NCBI GenBank assembly: GCA_025455085.1
Contig: JALONF010000050.1
Location: forward strand, 1 to 10,152
Origin: Ignavibacteriaceae bacterium
GTDB taxonomy: Bacteria; Bacteroidota; Ignavibacteria; Ignavibacteriales; Ignavibacteriaceae
Length of the DNA stretch: 10,152 bases
Direction of reading: 5' to 3'
The notes under the pieces: generated by a model
The model's database searches: none
Told to the model about the DNA's origin: nothing
The model's input: only the letters and a program-made list of their open reading frames with translations
Shown: piece after piece, positions 1 to 7,306 of the stretch
Numbering within the stretch: the stretch's first letter is position 1
Layout: each line of letters starts with the position of its first letter
Position numbers and translations under genes: made by a program

Positions 1-1158
1 ATAGATTTTTATGTCAGGAATGGTTACAATGAGAAAGCTTTAGGCATGCTTGATGAAATGATAGAAACAATGCCTGATGATCTTGAAGCAAGAGAAAAGA
101 GAGCTCAGATATTTATAATTCAAAATAATTGGGAAGGAGCTTCAAAGGAGTTTAAGTATATAATTGAAAAACCTGATGTGCCATTGGAAACAAAAGTAGG
201 CATTGGTGCAACATACTTTGCTAAATCATTTTCAGATTCGACTGCATTGCCTGTTGCCAAAGAGTTTTTTGAAGCGATTGATAAGGATACAACATATTGG
301 CAGGTAAAGCTCTATCTTGGAGCAATTGCTCTTAATGAAGGGAATGACTCGCTTGCAATTGAAAATTTTAAATATGTTACTGAAAATGCAAGCTGGCACG
401 TTGAATCGTGGATCAGACTGGGCGGATTATATTTTGACAATCGTCGGTATGAAGATGCAGAAACAATTATGAGAGAAGCTATCGAACTGTTCCCAAATGA
501 TTTCGCTGTTAACCTCATACTAGGGTTATCACTTGCACAGCAGAATAAAACTCTGGAGTCTAAAGATTATTTGAAAAGAGCAGTCGAATTAAACCCTTCT
601 GATGTTAACTCATTATCAGCATATGGCTTTACGCTAAGTCAACTTCAGGAAAATGATGAGGCTATAGAATATCTTAATCGTGCGCTTCAAATTGATCCTG
701 GCAATGTTAATGTTCTGGGTCAGCTTGGATTAATTTATAATAATCTTAAAATGATGGCTGAGAGTGACAGTCTGTATGAGCTTGCTCTTCAGATTGATCC
801 GCAGAATGCATTGATAAATAATAATTATGCTTACTCACTTTCCGAAAGAGATCTGGAAATTGAACGTGCACTGGAAATGATAGAAATTGCAATGGCTGCA
901 GATTCTTCAAACTCTTCTTATCTGGATACCTACGGCTGGATTTTCTTTAAACTTGGGGAATACGATAAAGCATATTACTACATTAAAAAAGCTATTGATG
1001 TTGATGGCGAAAACAATGCTGTTTTGTTGGAACATCTTGGGGATGTAATGTTTATGCAAGGGAAAAAAGAAGAAGCATTGGACTTATGGAAAAAAGCCCT
1101 CGAACTAGATTCATCCAATGAGACATTAATAAATAAAGTTTCAACAGGTGCAATTTGA
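1..1158 (+). CDS. Tetratricopeptide repeat (TPR) protein, 5' end cut by the window
   Basis: The reading frame is open from the first base of the window, and the codons before the first in-window ATG (position 46) already read like a TPR helix (NGYNEKALGMLDEM), so the true start lies upstream and 385 residues are visible. The C-terminal two thirds are about seven consecutive TPR units of roughly 34 residues, with the usual G/A-Y/L and A-x-x-x-Y/L positions and endings such as LNPSD, IDPGN and IDPQN. The last units carry the pattern NNYAYSL (about 815-840), LDTYGW (about 919-940) and HLGD (about 1030-1044), typical of a widespread family of envelope-associated bacterial TPR proteins. TPRs form a protein-binding superhelix; no catalytic domain is seen and the partner is unknown. 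Its stop overlaps the start of the next gene (TTGA), which suggests translational coupling with the lipoprotein gene and a shared envelope role. The family call is firm; the function is not. Confidence 0.9.
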   Translation: MDFYVRNGYNEKALGMLDEMIETMPDDLEAREKRAQIFIIQNNWEGASKEFKYIIEKPDVPLETKVGIGATYFAKSFSDSTALPVAKEFFEAIDKDTTYWQVKLYLGAIALNEGNDSLAIENFKYVTENASWHVESWIRLGGLYFDNRRYEDAETIMREAIELFPNDFAVNLILGLSLAQQNKTLESKDYLKRAVELNPSDVNSLSAYGFTLSQLQENDEAIEYLNRALQIDPGNVNVLGQLGLIYNNLKMMAESDSLYELALQIDPQNALINNNYAYSLSERDLEIERALEMIEIAMAADSSNSSYLDTYGWIFFKLGEYDKAYYYIKKAIDVDGENNAVLLEHLGDVMFMQGKKEEALDLWKKALELDSSNETLINKVSTGAI

Positions 1159-1940
1159 AAATCTTGAGTCGAATTTTACTTCCTATTTTTGTTTTTATTT
1201 TTTTAATTGATGGATGTGTTCCATCCAAGCCGGTTGAGGATATAGAGTTGCTACCTTCCGAGAGATTAATTAACAAGCTTGAAGCTAACAGAAGAAAAAT
1301 TAAAAACTTTGAAGGTATTGGCGTTTTTGAAATTGAATCGGAGCAGTTTAATAACAGCGCAAACTTTCAAATATTAATGCAGAAACCAGACTCAATCTAC
1401 TTTTCCTTACTAGGTCCTTTCGGAATTGAATTAGCTCAGGCGCTTGTAACAAAAGATAGTTACGTTTTTTATGATGCTCTGCAAAATACTGCCTACCGTG
1501 GTGGAGTAAATGATGACATACTAAAAAATATTTTTAAAATTAACCTTTCATTCACAGATTTACTTGATGCTTTTATTGGCTCAGTTAATTTAACGCCAAA
1601 CCTATACAAACAGCCCAGCAGCTATTCTGTTGAGGGAGAACAGTATGTTCTTACTTATGTTGATCGGGAAAATGAATTAACATCAGTTTATAAAGTTGAT
1701 ATTCGTCAACTTGGTATTACGAATTACAATCTGAAATCTGATGATGAGCAAATTAATTTAGAGGGTAAATATTCTAAATTTGAGCTGATTGAGAATGTCG
1801 CTATTCCATTTAATATTGAAATCACGAACAAGGTGCAAAATCAAAAAGTAACAATCAAGTACAAAAATATTTTTGCGAATTCTAAAGGTGTTAGAGTAAA
1901 ATTTGAATTACCTGGCGATGCCGAAATTATAGAATGGTGA
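1155..1940 (+). CDS. LolA/LolB-like outer-membrane lipoprotein, DUF4292 type
   Basis: This 261-residue product starts with a lysine/arginine-bearing, very hydrophobic segment ending in a lipobox-like LIDGC, with Cys21 as the likely lipidated residue; Asp at position -2 of the box is unusual. Residue +2 is Val, not the Asp that retains lipoproteins in the inner membrane of enterobacteria. The body is predicted beta-rich and carries the stretch around KPDSIYFSLLGPFGIELAQA followed by LVTKDSYVFYD, which matches the DUF4292 pattern (substrate-binding LolA/LolB-like fold) found in Bacteroidota. A role in binding or handling lipids or lipoproteins at the outer membrane is inferred from fold, not shown. 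The TTG start is chosen because it gives a complete signal peptide (MKILSRILLP...) and forms a TTGA overlap with the upstream stop. It sits between the TPR and EnvC-like genes, an order I recall as common in Bacteroidota. Confidence 0.82.
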   Translation: MKILSRILLPIFVFIFLIDGCVPSKPVEDIELLPSERLINKLEANRRKIKNFEGIGVFEIESEQFNNSANFQILMQKPDSIYFSLLGPFGIELAQALVTKDSYVFYDALQNTAYRGGVNDDILKNIFKINLSFTDLLDAFIGSVNLTPNLYKQPSSYSVEGEQYVLTYVDRENELTSVYKVDIRQLGITNYNLKSDDEQINLEGKYSKFELIENVAIPFNIEITNKVQNQKVTIKYKNIFANSKGVRVKFELPGDAEIIEW

Positions 1941-3169
1941 TCGAACTTAAATATTTAATCCTAATCTTCTTCTTCATCATTGAAGTCTTCGCTCAATCCG
2001 ATAATATCAGCCAGAAAGAATCGGAACTCTCGTCAATCAAAACAGAAATTAAGAATCTTGAAAAGGAATTAGTTTCCAAATCCGCTGCTGAAAAAAAATC
2101 ATTTGAAGCCGTTGAGAATCTGAATAAACAAAACTTTCTCATAAACAAAGTACTCGGTGAACTGCGCACTGAGATCAACAAGAAGGAAAGTGAAGTAAGA
2201 ATTGTTGAAATAAAAATAATTAAGACAGAATCTGAAATAAAAATATTACAGGATAATTATGCCAGGTATGTTACGGCTATTTATAAAAAGGGACAGTATA
2301 ATGAACTTGAAAGTCTATTTGATGCCTCAACTCTGCAGCAAGCCGTGATGCGAACATATTATCTTCAGGCATTTGCAAAGCAGCGTGAAAAGGATTTAAT
2401 CAAGCTTATGGATAAAAAGAGTGAGTTAGATGATTCAAAAGCTTTGTTGAAGAAAGAAAGAAATGAAAAATTATTGCTTGCTAAATCCAGAGATGATGAG
2501 AAGAAAGTACTGACTCAAAAGATAAATGAAAGAAAAGCAGCGCTTAATTCGATTAAGAAAAACAAAAACGAATTAAAGAAAATGCTTACTGCTAAAAAAG
2601 AAGCTCAAAAAAAAACAGAGCAGCTTATTGCTCAGCTAATTGAAAAAGAAGCTGCAGCCAATAAAGACCAATTGGTCTCTACCGATAATATTTCAAGTGA
2701 AAAGAATAAGATAAGAGATGAAAATGTCAGCTATGACGTTGATTTGAATACGTCTCTTTTTGCTTCGTTCGCTGACCTGAAGGGAAAAATGATCTGGCCA
2801 TTACATAAAGGTAAAATCATTCGGAAGTTTGGAGAGAACAAACATAAATCACTAAACACTGTAACATTAAATTATGGTGTTGACATTAAAGCTGATAAAG
2901 ATAAAAACGTACGCAGCGTTGGTGAAGGTGTTATCGCTGCAATTGATTGGCTTCCAGGTTATGGAAATGTAATTATAATTTCACATAAAAATAATTACAG
3001 GACTGTTTATAGTCATGTCTCTGAGATTTTTGTATCAGAAGGGGATAAAGTTAAGTCAGGTTCTGTCCTTGCTCTGGTTGATGAAGGTGTTGATGGATAT
3101 GTTTTGCATTTCGAGATATGGAAAGGCAGAGACAAACAAAATCCGGAAAATTGGCTGGTGAAGAAGTAA
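1934..3169 (+). CDS. EnvC-like murein hydrolase activator with degenerate LytM (M23) domain
   Basis: The 411-residue product has an N-terminal signal peptide (hydrophobic core residues 7-16, likely cleavage after VFA at residue 20). Long charged coiled-coil segments follow at about residues 25-100 and 140-235, then a linker, and a C-terminal LytM/M23 domain from about residue 285 (IWPLHKGKIIRKFG; Trp288) to the end (NPENWLVKK). EnvC-family proteins act in the periplasm, where the LytM domain switches on N-acetylmuramoyl-L-alanine amidases during cell separation. Of the five M23 active-site positions, Asp317, His361 and His392 are present, but the first metal-binding His is Asn313 and the catalytic His of the HxH motif is Val390, so direct endopeptidase activity is unlikely. 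The start ATG overlaps the upstream stop by seven bases (ATGGTGA). An inactive LytM plus coiled coil is the EnvC layout; NlpD-like alternatives lack this coiled coil and usually carry LysM. Confidence 0.9.
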   Translation: MVIELKYLILIFFFIIEVFAQSDNISQKESELSSIKTEIKNLEKELVSKSAAEKKSFEAVENLNKQNFLINKVLGELRTEINKKESEVRIVEIKIIKTESEIKILQDNYARYVTAIYKKGQYNELESLFDASTLQQAVMRTYYLQAFAKQREKDLIKLMDKKSELDDSKALLKKERNEKLLLAKSRDDEKKVLTQKINERKAALNSIKKNKNELKKMLTAKKEAQKKTEQLIAQLIEKEAAANKDQLVSTDNISSEKNKIRDENVSYDVDLNTSLFASFADLKGKMIWPLHKGKIIRKFGENKHKSLNTVTLNYGVDIKADKDKNVRSVGEGVIAAIDWLPGYGNVIIISHKNNYRTVYSHVSEIFVSEGDKVKSGSVLALVDEGVDGYVLHFEIWKGRDKQNPENWLVKK

Positions 3170-3225
3170 ACGATATGCATTATTACAAAAATCCTTTCAA
3201 ATAATTAAGCTTTTAAATTACACGA

Positions 3226-4311
3226 GTGAAAATTGCATTAGTTGGAAGATTTGGGGAAGGAGAAATACTATCAGGACCCGAAAGAGTTGGGCGAGAACTT
3301 TATTGTGAATTAAAAAGTAATTACGAAAAAGTAATATTCATCGAATATTTTTTTAGCAGCTATAGAAATAGCACAATCATAAAAAAAATATTCGGGAAAG
3401 AGATTTTAAATGATAACGTAATAAGGTTTGGTATCTTTCCGCTGATATTTTTTTTGTTAAAAGAAAAATTTGATCTTCTGCACATAGTAAATCTCCAGAG
3501 ATTTATACTATCAGTTATTCCATTAAAGATTTTTTTGTCCTGTAAGATCGTTACAAACTTTCATGGTCTGACCAAAAATGAAATTGCCCGGGAAAATTAT
3601 TTTTACAAAAGATACTTCCTAGATATTCTTGTTGAAAAACTTCTCGTTAAAAAATCTGATTTGCTGATTTTCCCATCTGCTCTTTTACTGAATCAATTCC
3701 AGAAAAAGTATTTATTGTTAGAAAATAAATACAAGATAATTCCAAATGGAGTAAGTAAAAATTTCTCGCAGAATGAGGGACAATTTCCATCTATTGAAAA
3801 AAGTATAAAGCTTGTATTTTTTAACGGGTTCGATAAGATAATTAATCGCGGACTAAAAGCTCTTATACATCTCTTAGAAAAAGTTAATTATGAAATAGAG
3901 TTATTCATTATTGGCGAACAAGTAAATATTAATCATTTAGCAAAAATTAAAATGATTTTTCAGGCACCAATGAGCCATAATGAACTTATATCTTTTTTAA
4001 AGGGTAAACATTTCGTTATTAAATCTGCTAATTTTGATTCTTTTTCCATTTTCGTTGTTGAATGTATGGCGCTTGGACTCATTCCTTTGGTTAGTGATAA
4101 TGTTGGTATTAAAGATTTTATTGAACCAAGTGTGAATGGTTTTGTGTATGATAGTAATTCGAAGGTTGAACTTGCTGAATTATTAAATCAAATCGCTGCA
4201 GGCAAATACGATTTGAGTATGATATCTGCAAGCGCAAAAAAAACTTCAGGGATATTCAATTGGGAAAAAATTGCTGAGGAATATATCGCAGCATATAAAT
4301 CAATTTTATGA
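3226..4311 (+). CDS. Glycosyltransferase, GT-B fold, family 4-like (first of three)
   Basis: The 361-residue product begins with a Rossmann strand and a glycine-rich loop (MKIALVGRFG, then SGPERVGREL), continues with NFHGL and the interdomain IIPNGV (Asn174-Gly175), and ends with a GT4-type sugar-nucleotide-binding half containing VECMALGLIPLVSD. It should move a sugar from a nucleotide donor to a growing glycan at the cytoplasmic side of the inner membrane; donor and acceptor cannot be read. The family's EX7E motif is DX7E here (Asp271, Glu279), and the usual Gly-Arg...Lys-Gly donor-phosphate region is weak (NGFDK...NRG), so it is more divergent than its two neighbours. The GTG start is chosen because it places MKIALVG at the N-terminus as the family expects; there is no clear Shine-Dalgarno before it. 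A 56-base A+T-rich gap with no convincing terminator separates it from the EnvC-like gene. Its end overlaps the next start as ATGA. Confidence 0.86.
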   Translation: MKIALVGRFGEGEILSGPERVGRELYCELKSNYEKVIFIEYFFSSYRNSTIIKKIFGKEILNDNVIRFGIFPLIFFLLKEKFDLLHIVNLQRFILSVIPLKIFLSCKIVTNFHGLTKNEIARENYFYKRYFLDILVEKLLVKKSDLLIFPSALLLNQFQKKYLLLENKYKIIPNGVSKNFSQNEGQFPSIEKSIKLVFFNGFDKIINRGLKALIHLLEKVNYEIELFIIGEQVNINHLAKIKMIFQAPMSHNELISFLKGKHFVIKSANFDSFSIFVVECMALGLIPLVSDNVGIKDFIEPSVNGFVYDSNSKVELAELLNQIAAGKYDLSMISASAKKTSGIFNWEKIAEEYIAAYKSIL

Positions 4312-5444
4312 TTAAGGTATGTCATATCGTAAATCTCATTACAGGTAAATCGGATGGAGTTTATTCTCATCTAAAATCTATCTTTAGAAATTATGATCGA
4401 AATAAGTTTGAGCATATTCTGATATTTCAGGGAGGTGAAAAAGTTGAAAGAGAAATTGAAGAACTTGGAGTAAAAGTATTTGTATCTGAATCTTTGAAGA
4501 AAAAGTTTTCATTAAAGGCTTTCCTAGATATACATAGCGTTTTAAAATCTGATCAAATAGATATAATTCACACTCATCTGATTAAACCGTATGCTATTGC
4601 TGGTCTCATCAACATATTCACTAAAAAGAAATTTATATTTAACTATCACGGAATATTTCTGAAAAATAATCCTTATTATAACTTTATTGAGAGAAGCATT
4701 TATTCAGTAATTCATTATATAATTAATTTATTTGGCAGAATTGATGCCGTGCTTGTTCCCTCAAAAATGAGTAAGCAATTCCTTATGGAAGAGACAGCAT
4801 TATTTCCTGAACCGATTGTCTATTACAATGGGTATTCACCCAGACAGAATTTCTCTGGACTGAATGCAAGCATTGCACAAAGAATCGAAGAATTAAAAAA
4901 AAATAAAAGAATAATTGCTCTTGTTGGAAGACTTGAAATCGACAAGCGATTTGATCGAGCAGTGATGTTAATTAAAAGATTAGTTACCAGTAAAATAAAA
5001 GTTCATCTTATTGTTTTCGGAGACGGCAGTCTGAAGGATGAATTGAATCAGCTAGTGCAACAACACAAATTAAACTACTCAGTTGATATTTATGGTTATG
5101 TAGAAAACGTTGAGTGTCTTTACAAATATTTTGACTTAATGCTTTTCACTTCCGATTGGGAAGGAATGCCTTTAACAATGTGGGAAGCAATGGCGAATGA
5201 AGTGCCTGTTGTTGCGCCCGATGTCGGTGGGTTTAAAGAGATTCTTGAAGAAAATAAATGCGGACTGATTTACGAGTCTGGAAATTTGAAGGAAGCTGAA
5301 GACAAACTAGTACAAATATTGGAAGCTGAACAGTTTAGAAAAACATTAGGTAAAAATGGCGGAGCAGCAATTGAGTCTAACTACACCGAGAGGAAATTTA
5401 TTCAGCAAATTGAAAAAGTATATTCAAATCTAATGACGAAATGA
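4308..5444 (+). CDS. Glycosyltransferase family 4 (second of three)
   Basis: This 378-residue GT-B enzyme shows the full family 4 layout. The N-terminal acceptor half has MIKVCHIVNL, a SDGVYSHL loop and DIIHTHLIKPYA (a common HTH motif). The C-terminal donor half has ALVGRLEIDK (Arg208 and Lys213 at the donor-phosphate positions), an FGDGSLKDEL turn, and EGMPLTMWEA with the EX7E pair Glu285 and Glu293, followed by PVVAPDVGGFKEI. The glutamates are known in the family to contact the donor ribose and sugar; a retaining mechanism is the family norm. All key residues are present, so it should be active. The start ATG shares the ATGA with the previous stop, and its own stop does the same with the next gene, giving a tightly coupled cassette. 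The sugar transferred is unknown. Confidence 0.93.
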   Translation: MIKVCHIVNLITGKSDGVYSHLKSIFRNYDRNKFEHILIFQGGEKVEREIEELGVKVFVSESLKKKFSLKAFLDIHSVLKSDQIDIIHTHLIKPYAIAGLINIFTKKKFIFNYHGIFLKNNPYYNFIERSIYSVIHYIINLFGRIDAVLVPSKMSKQFLMEETALFPEPIVYYNGYSPRQNFSGLNASIAQRIEELKKNKRIIALVGRLEIDKRFDRAVMLIKRLVTSKIKVHLIVFGDGSLKDELNQLVQQHKLNYSVDIYGYVENVECLYKYFDLMLFTSDWEGMPLTMWEAMANEVPVVAPDVGGFKEILEENKCGLIYESGNLKEAEDKLVQILEAEQFRKTLGKNGGAAIESNYTERKFIQQIEKVYSNLMTK

Positions 5445-6529
5445 AGAACATTTTGCACATCACACCTGATTTCAATTACTCTTGTGGAAGAAGTAAACTT
5501 ACTTTTTTATATTTAAAATATTTTAGCAATACAGAGGATTACCAGGTCCATTTTATTACTAACGGTGGAGACTCACTTGATAGGTTGCAGGAACTATCAA
5601 GAGTGAATATTCAGATTTACAGATTTACCACCGGATATAAAAATATCTTTTACAAAAAAAATTTTTATAATTCATTGAAAGAGTTTGTGAAAGAAAATGA
5701 TATTTCTCTTATTCATACCCACCACAGATTTCCTGAAAGCGCTGCTGTTAAAATTTCCCGTGAACTAAACGTACGAACTGTAACTTCTGCTCACAGTTTT
5801 GTGAAAAATTTTAAGGGGTGGGGATTTAATTCAGATAAAGTAATTGCTGTAAGCTACTCGATTAACAATTATTTAGTTAACGACTTTAAAGTTTCTGCTG
5901 AAAGAATATTGACTCTCTATAATCCTGTTGAAAAATTACAAGAGAAAGATGAATCCTTACTCAATTTATTCAGAACTGAAAAAAAGATAACCGATGAAAA
6001 TAAAATTATCCTGTTTGTCGGAAGAATATGCCCCGATAAAGGATTTGATAAACTCCTCAAAGCATTTGAATTAATTAGAAAAAAAAATATAAATGCTATT
6101 CTGGTTGCAGTAGGTCAAATTGAGGGAAACAAAAACGTTTACGAATCATTCTTGAATAGTGAAAGAGCTATTTACCTACCTCCTCAAAAAAATATTCAAA
6201 ACTTCTATTTTATATCTGACCTTGTTGTTTTACCAAGCAGAGAGGAACCATTAGGCTATACGATGTTGGAAGCCGGCATTCATAAAAAACCATTCATAGG
6301 TGGAAACACGGGAGGCATTGCAGAGTTTATTGAGGATGGTGTTAACGGCTTGCTTGTCAATCCTGATAATCCTGAACAACTTGCTGAGAAAATATCTTAC
6401 CTGTTAACTAACCCAGAAATCGGTAAAAGTATGGGTAAAAATCTTCACGATAAAGTGTCTCGTCTTTGTGATTATAATAGCTATTTTAGCGAAGTAGAAA
6501 AAATTTATAATTCACTGATAACTGGTTAA
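5441..6529 (+). CDS. Glycosyltransferase family 4 (third of three)
   Basis: The 362-residue product starts MKNILHITPDF with an SCGRSKLT loop where the acceptor half normally has its glycine-rich loop, then LIHTHHRFPESAA and VTSAHSF. The donor half has LFVGRICPDKGFDKLL (Arg195, Lys200), LPSREEPLGYTMLEA with the EX7E pair Glu269 and Glu277, and GGNTGGIAEFIEDGVNGLLV, all standard GT4 features. It is predicted to be an active, cytoplasmic or membrane-peripheral glycosyltransferase. It overlaps the upstream gene as ATGA and the downstream GT26 gene by a single base (TAATG), so the four transferases are probably made together. It differs enough from the two preceding genes that they look like separate specificities rather than a recent tandem duplication. 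Donor and acceptor are not readable from sequence. Confidence 0.93.
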   Translation: MKNILHITPDFNYSCGRSKLTFLYLKYFSNTEDYQVHFITNGGDSLDRLQELSRVNIQIYRFTTGYKNIFYKKNFYNSLKEFVKENDISLIHTHHRFPESAAVKISRELNVRTVTSAHSFVKNFKGWGFNSDKVIAVSYSINNYLVNDFKVSAERILTLYNPVEKLQEKDESLLNLFRTEKKITDENKIILFVGRICPDKGFDKLLKAFELIRKKNINAILVAVGQIEGNKNVYESFLNSERAIYLPPQKNIQNFYFISDLVVLPSREEPLGYTMLEAGIHKKPFIGGNTGGIAEFIEDGVNGLLVNPDNPEQLAEKISYLLTNPEIGKSMGKNLHDKVSRLCDYNSYFSEVEKIYNSLITG

Positions 6530-7245
6530 TGATTTTCAGGAAACTTTTGTCCTCTCCCGAGGCAGTCACAGAAAAAGTATTTGATTCGGTAAAGCAAAAT
6601 AAATCTCTGCTGCTTACTTATTTCAATCAGCATTGTTTCAATATTTATTATGAAGATGATGCGTACAGAAATCTAATCGAGCAGAAATTTAATGCTTACC
6701 AGGCTGATCTTGGAGTATATTTTGCAGCAAAGTTTCTCAACCACTCTGATCCAAAACGTCTCGAATCTACAGCCATAAATGAAAGTATTCTAAAACAGGT
6801 AATAGCTAAAAACATTCCAGTTGTTATTATTGGTGGAAGTTTTGAAGAAACTTTTGTTTCAAAGGAAGCGAAGAAGCGGGGAATTAATCTGCTCAATTAC
6901 AAAAATGGTTTCTTTGAAGAACCCGAGGTTGAAAGTATTATAACCCAATTGAATAGTATTAATGCCAATATAATATTCGTTGGAATGGGCGTCCCAAAGC
7001 AGGAAATATTTGCTGAAAAATTATCAAAGTCTTTGAAGAATAAAGTTATAATTTGTGTCGGGATATTTTTTGAATATTATTTCGGCACAACTAAAAGAGC
7101 TCCGGTTTTTATTCAGAAGATTGGACTTGAATGGATGTTCAGATTGCTGACTGAACCTAAACGGCTTTGGCGGAGATACCTGATCGGGATACCCGAATTT
7201 ATTTTCAGAGTCATTAAATTGAAATCAGGTTCGAAAGTCACTTGA
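6529..7245 (+). CDS. WecG/TagA/CpsF family glycosyltransferase (GT26)
   Basis: The 238-residue product has the family landmarks in order: TYFNQH (Thr30, Asn33, His35), ADLG with Asp60 at the position of the catalytic Asp, VVIIGGSFEET, the signature VGMGVPKQE (residues 151-159), VGIFFEYYFG, RAP (Arg190) and LEWMFRLLTEPKRLWRRYL near the C-terminus. Known members add N-acetylmannosamine or a related sugar to undecaprenyl-diphosphate-linked GlcNAc in teichoic acid, enterobacterial common antigen or capsule synthesis; the basic and hydrophobic C-terminus tethers them to the membrane. The usual Asp-Gly after the Thr/Asn/His motif is Asp-Leu here, a small departure. It is the last gene of the four-transferase cassette and suggests that the cassette extends a polyprenyl-linked glycan. 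The exact sugar is not determined by family membership alone. Confidence 0.92.
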   Translation: MIFRKLLSSPEAVTEKVFDSVKQNKSLLLTYFNQHCFNIYYEDDAYRNLIEQKFNAYQADLGVYFAAKFLNHSDPKRLESTAINESILKQVIAKNIPVVIIGGSFEETFVSKEAKKRGINLLNYKNGFFEEPEVESIITQLNSINANIIFVGMGVPKQEIFAEKLSKSLKNKVIICVGIFFEYYFGTTKRAPVFIQKIGLEWMFRLLTEPKRLWRRYLIGIPEFIFRVIKLKSGSKVT

Positions 7246-7251
7246 TTGAAT

Positions 7252-7283
7252 CTTGTTTTACTGGTTAGCTGCTGATATATTTT
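7252..7283 (+). promoter_or_regulatory. Possible Bacteroidota-type promoter for the C25 peptidase gene
   Basis: In the 61-base gap after the GT26 gene, TATATTTT (7276-7283) matches seven of eight positions of the Bacteroidota -7 element TAnnTTTG. CTTG (7252-7255), 20 bases upstream, matches three of four positions of the -33 element TTTG. Transcription would begin a few bases downstream and leave a short leader before the ATG at 7307. In DNA this A+T-rich such matches arise by chance, so this is only a candidate; read-through from the glycosyltransferase cassette is equally possible. Confidence 0.2.
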
Positions 7284-7306
7284 CATTTAATTATTAAAAG
7301 CTATAA

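Noticed and set aside
312..1276. Short minus-strand open frames opposite the TPR and lipoprotein genes (312-518, 1052-1276)
   Set aside because: They lie fully opposite convincing coding frames, have no recognisable domains, and look like chance open frames.
3203..3219. A+T-rich partial palindrome around AAGCTT before the first glycosyltransferase gene, considered as a terminator
   Set aside because: The stem is short, imperfect and almost without G-C pairs, and no proper loop plus T-run follows, so it is not a convincing terminator.
3226..6529. Recent tandem duplication of the three GT4 genes
   Set aside because: The proteins share only fold-level motifs, with different loops and acceptor halves, so an ancient or independent origin is more likely.
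7246..7306. Terminator or small RNA in the gap after the GT26 gene
   Set aside because: Only a tiny GATT/AATC inverted repeat with a one-base loop is visible; nothing supports a stable hairpin or an RNA gene.
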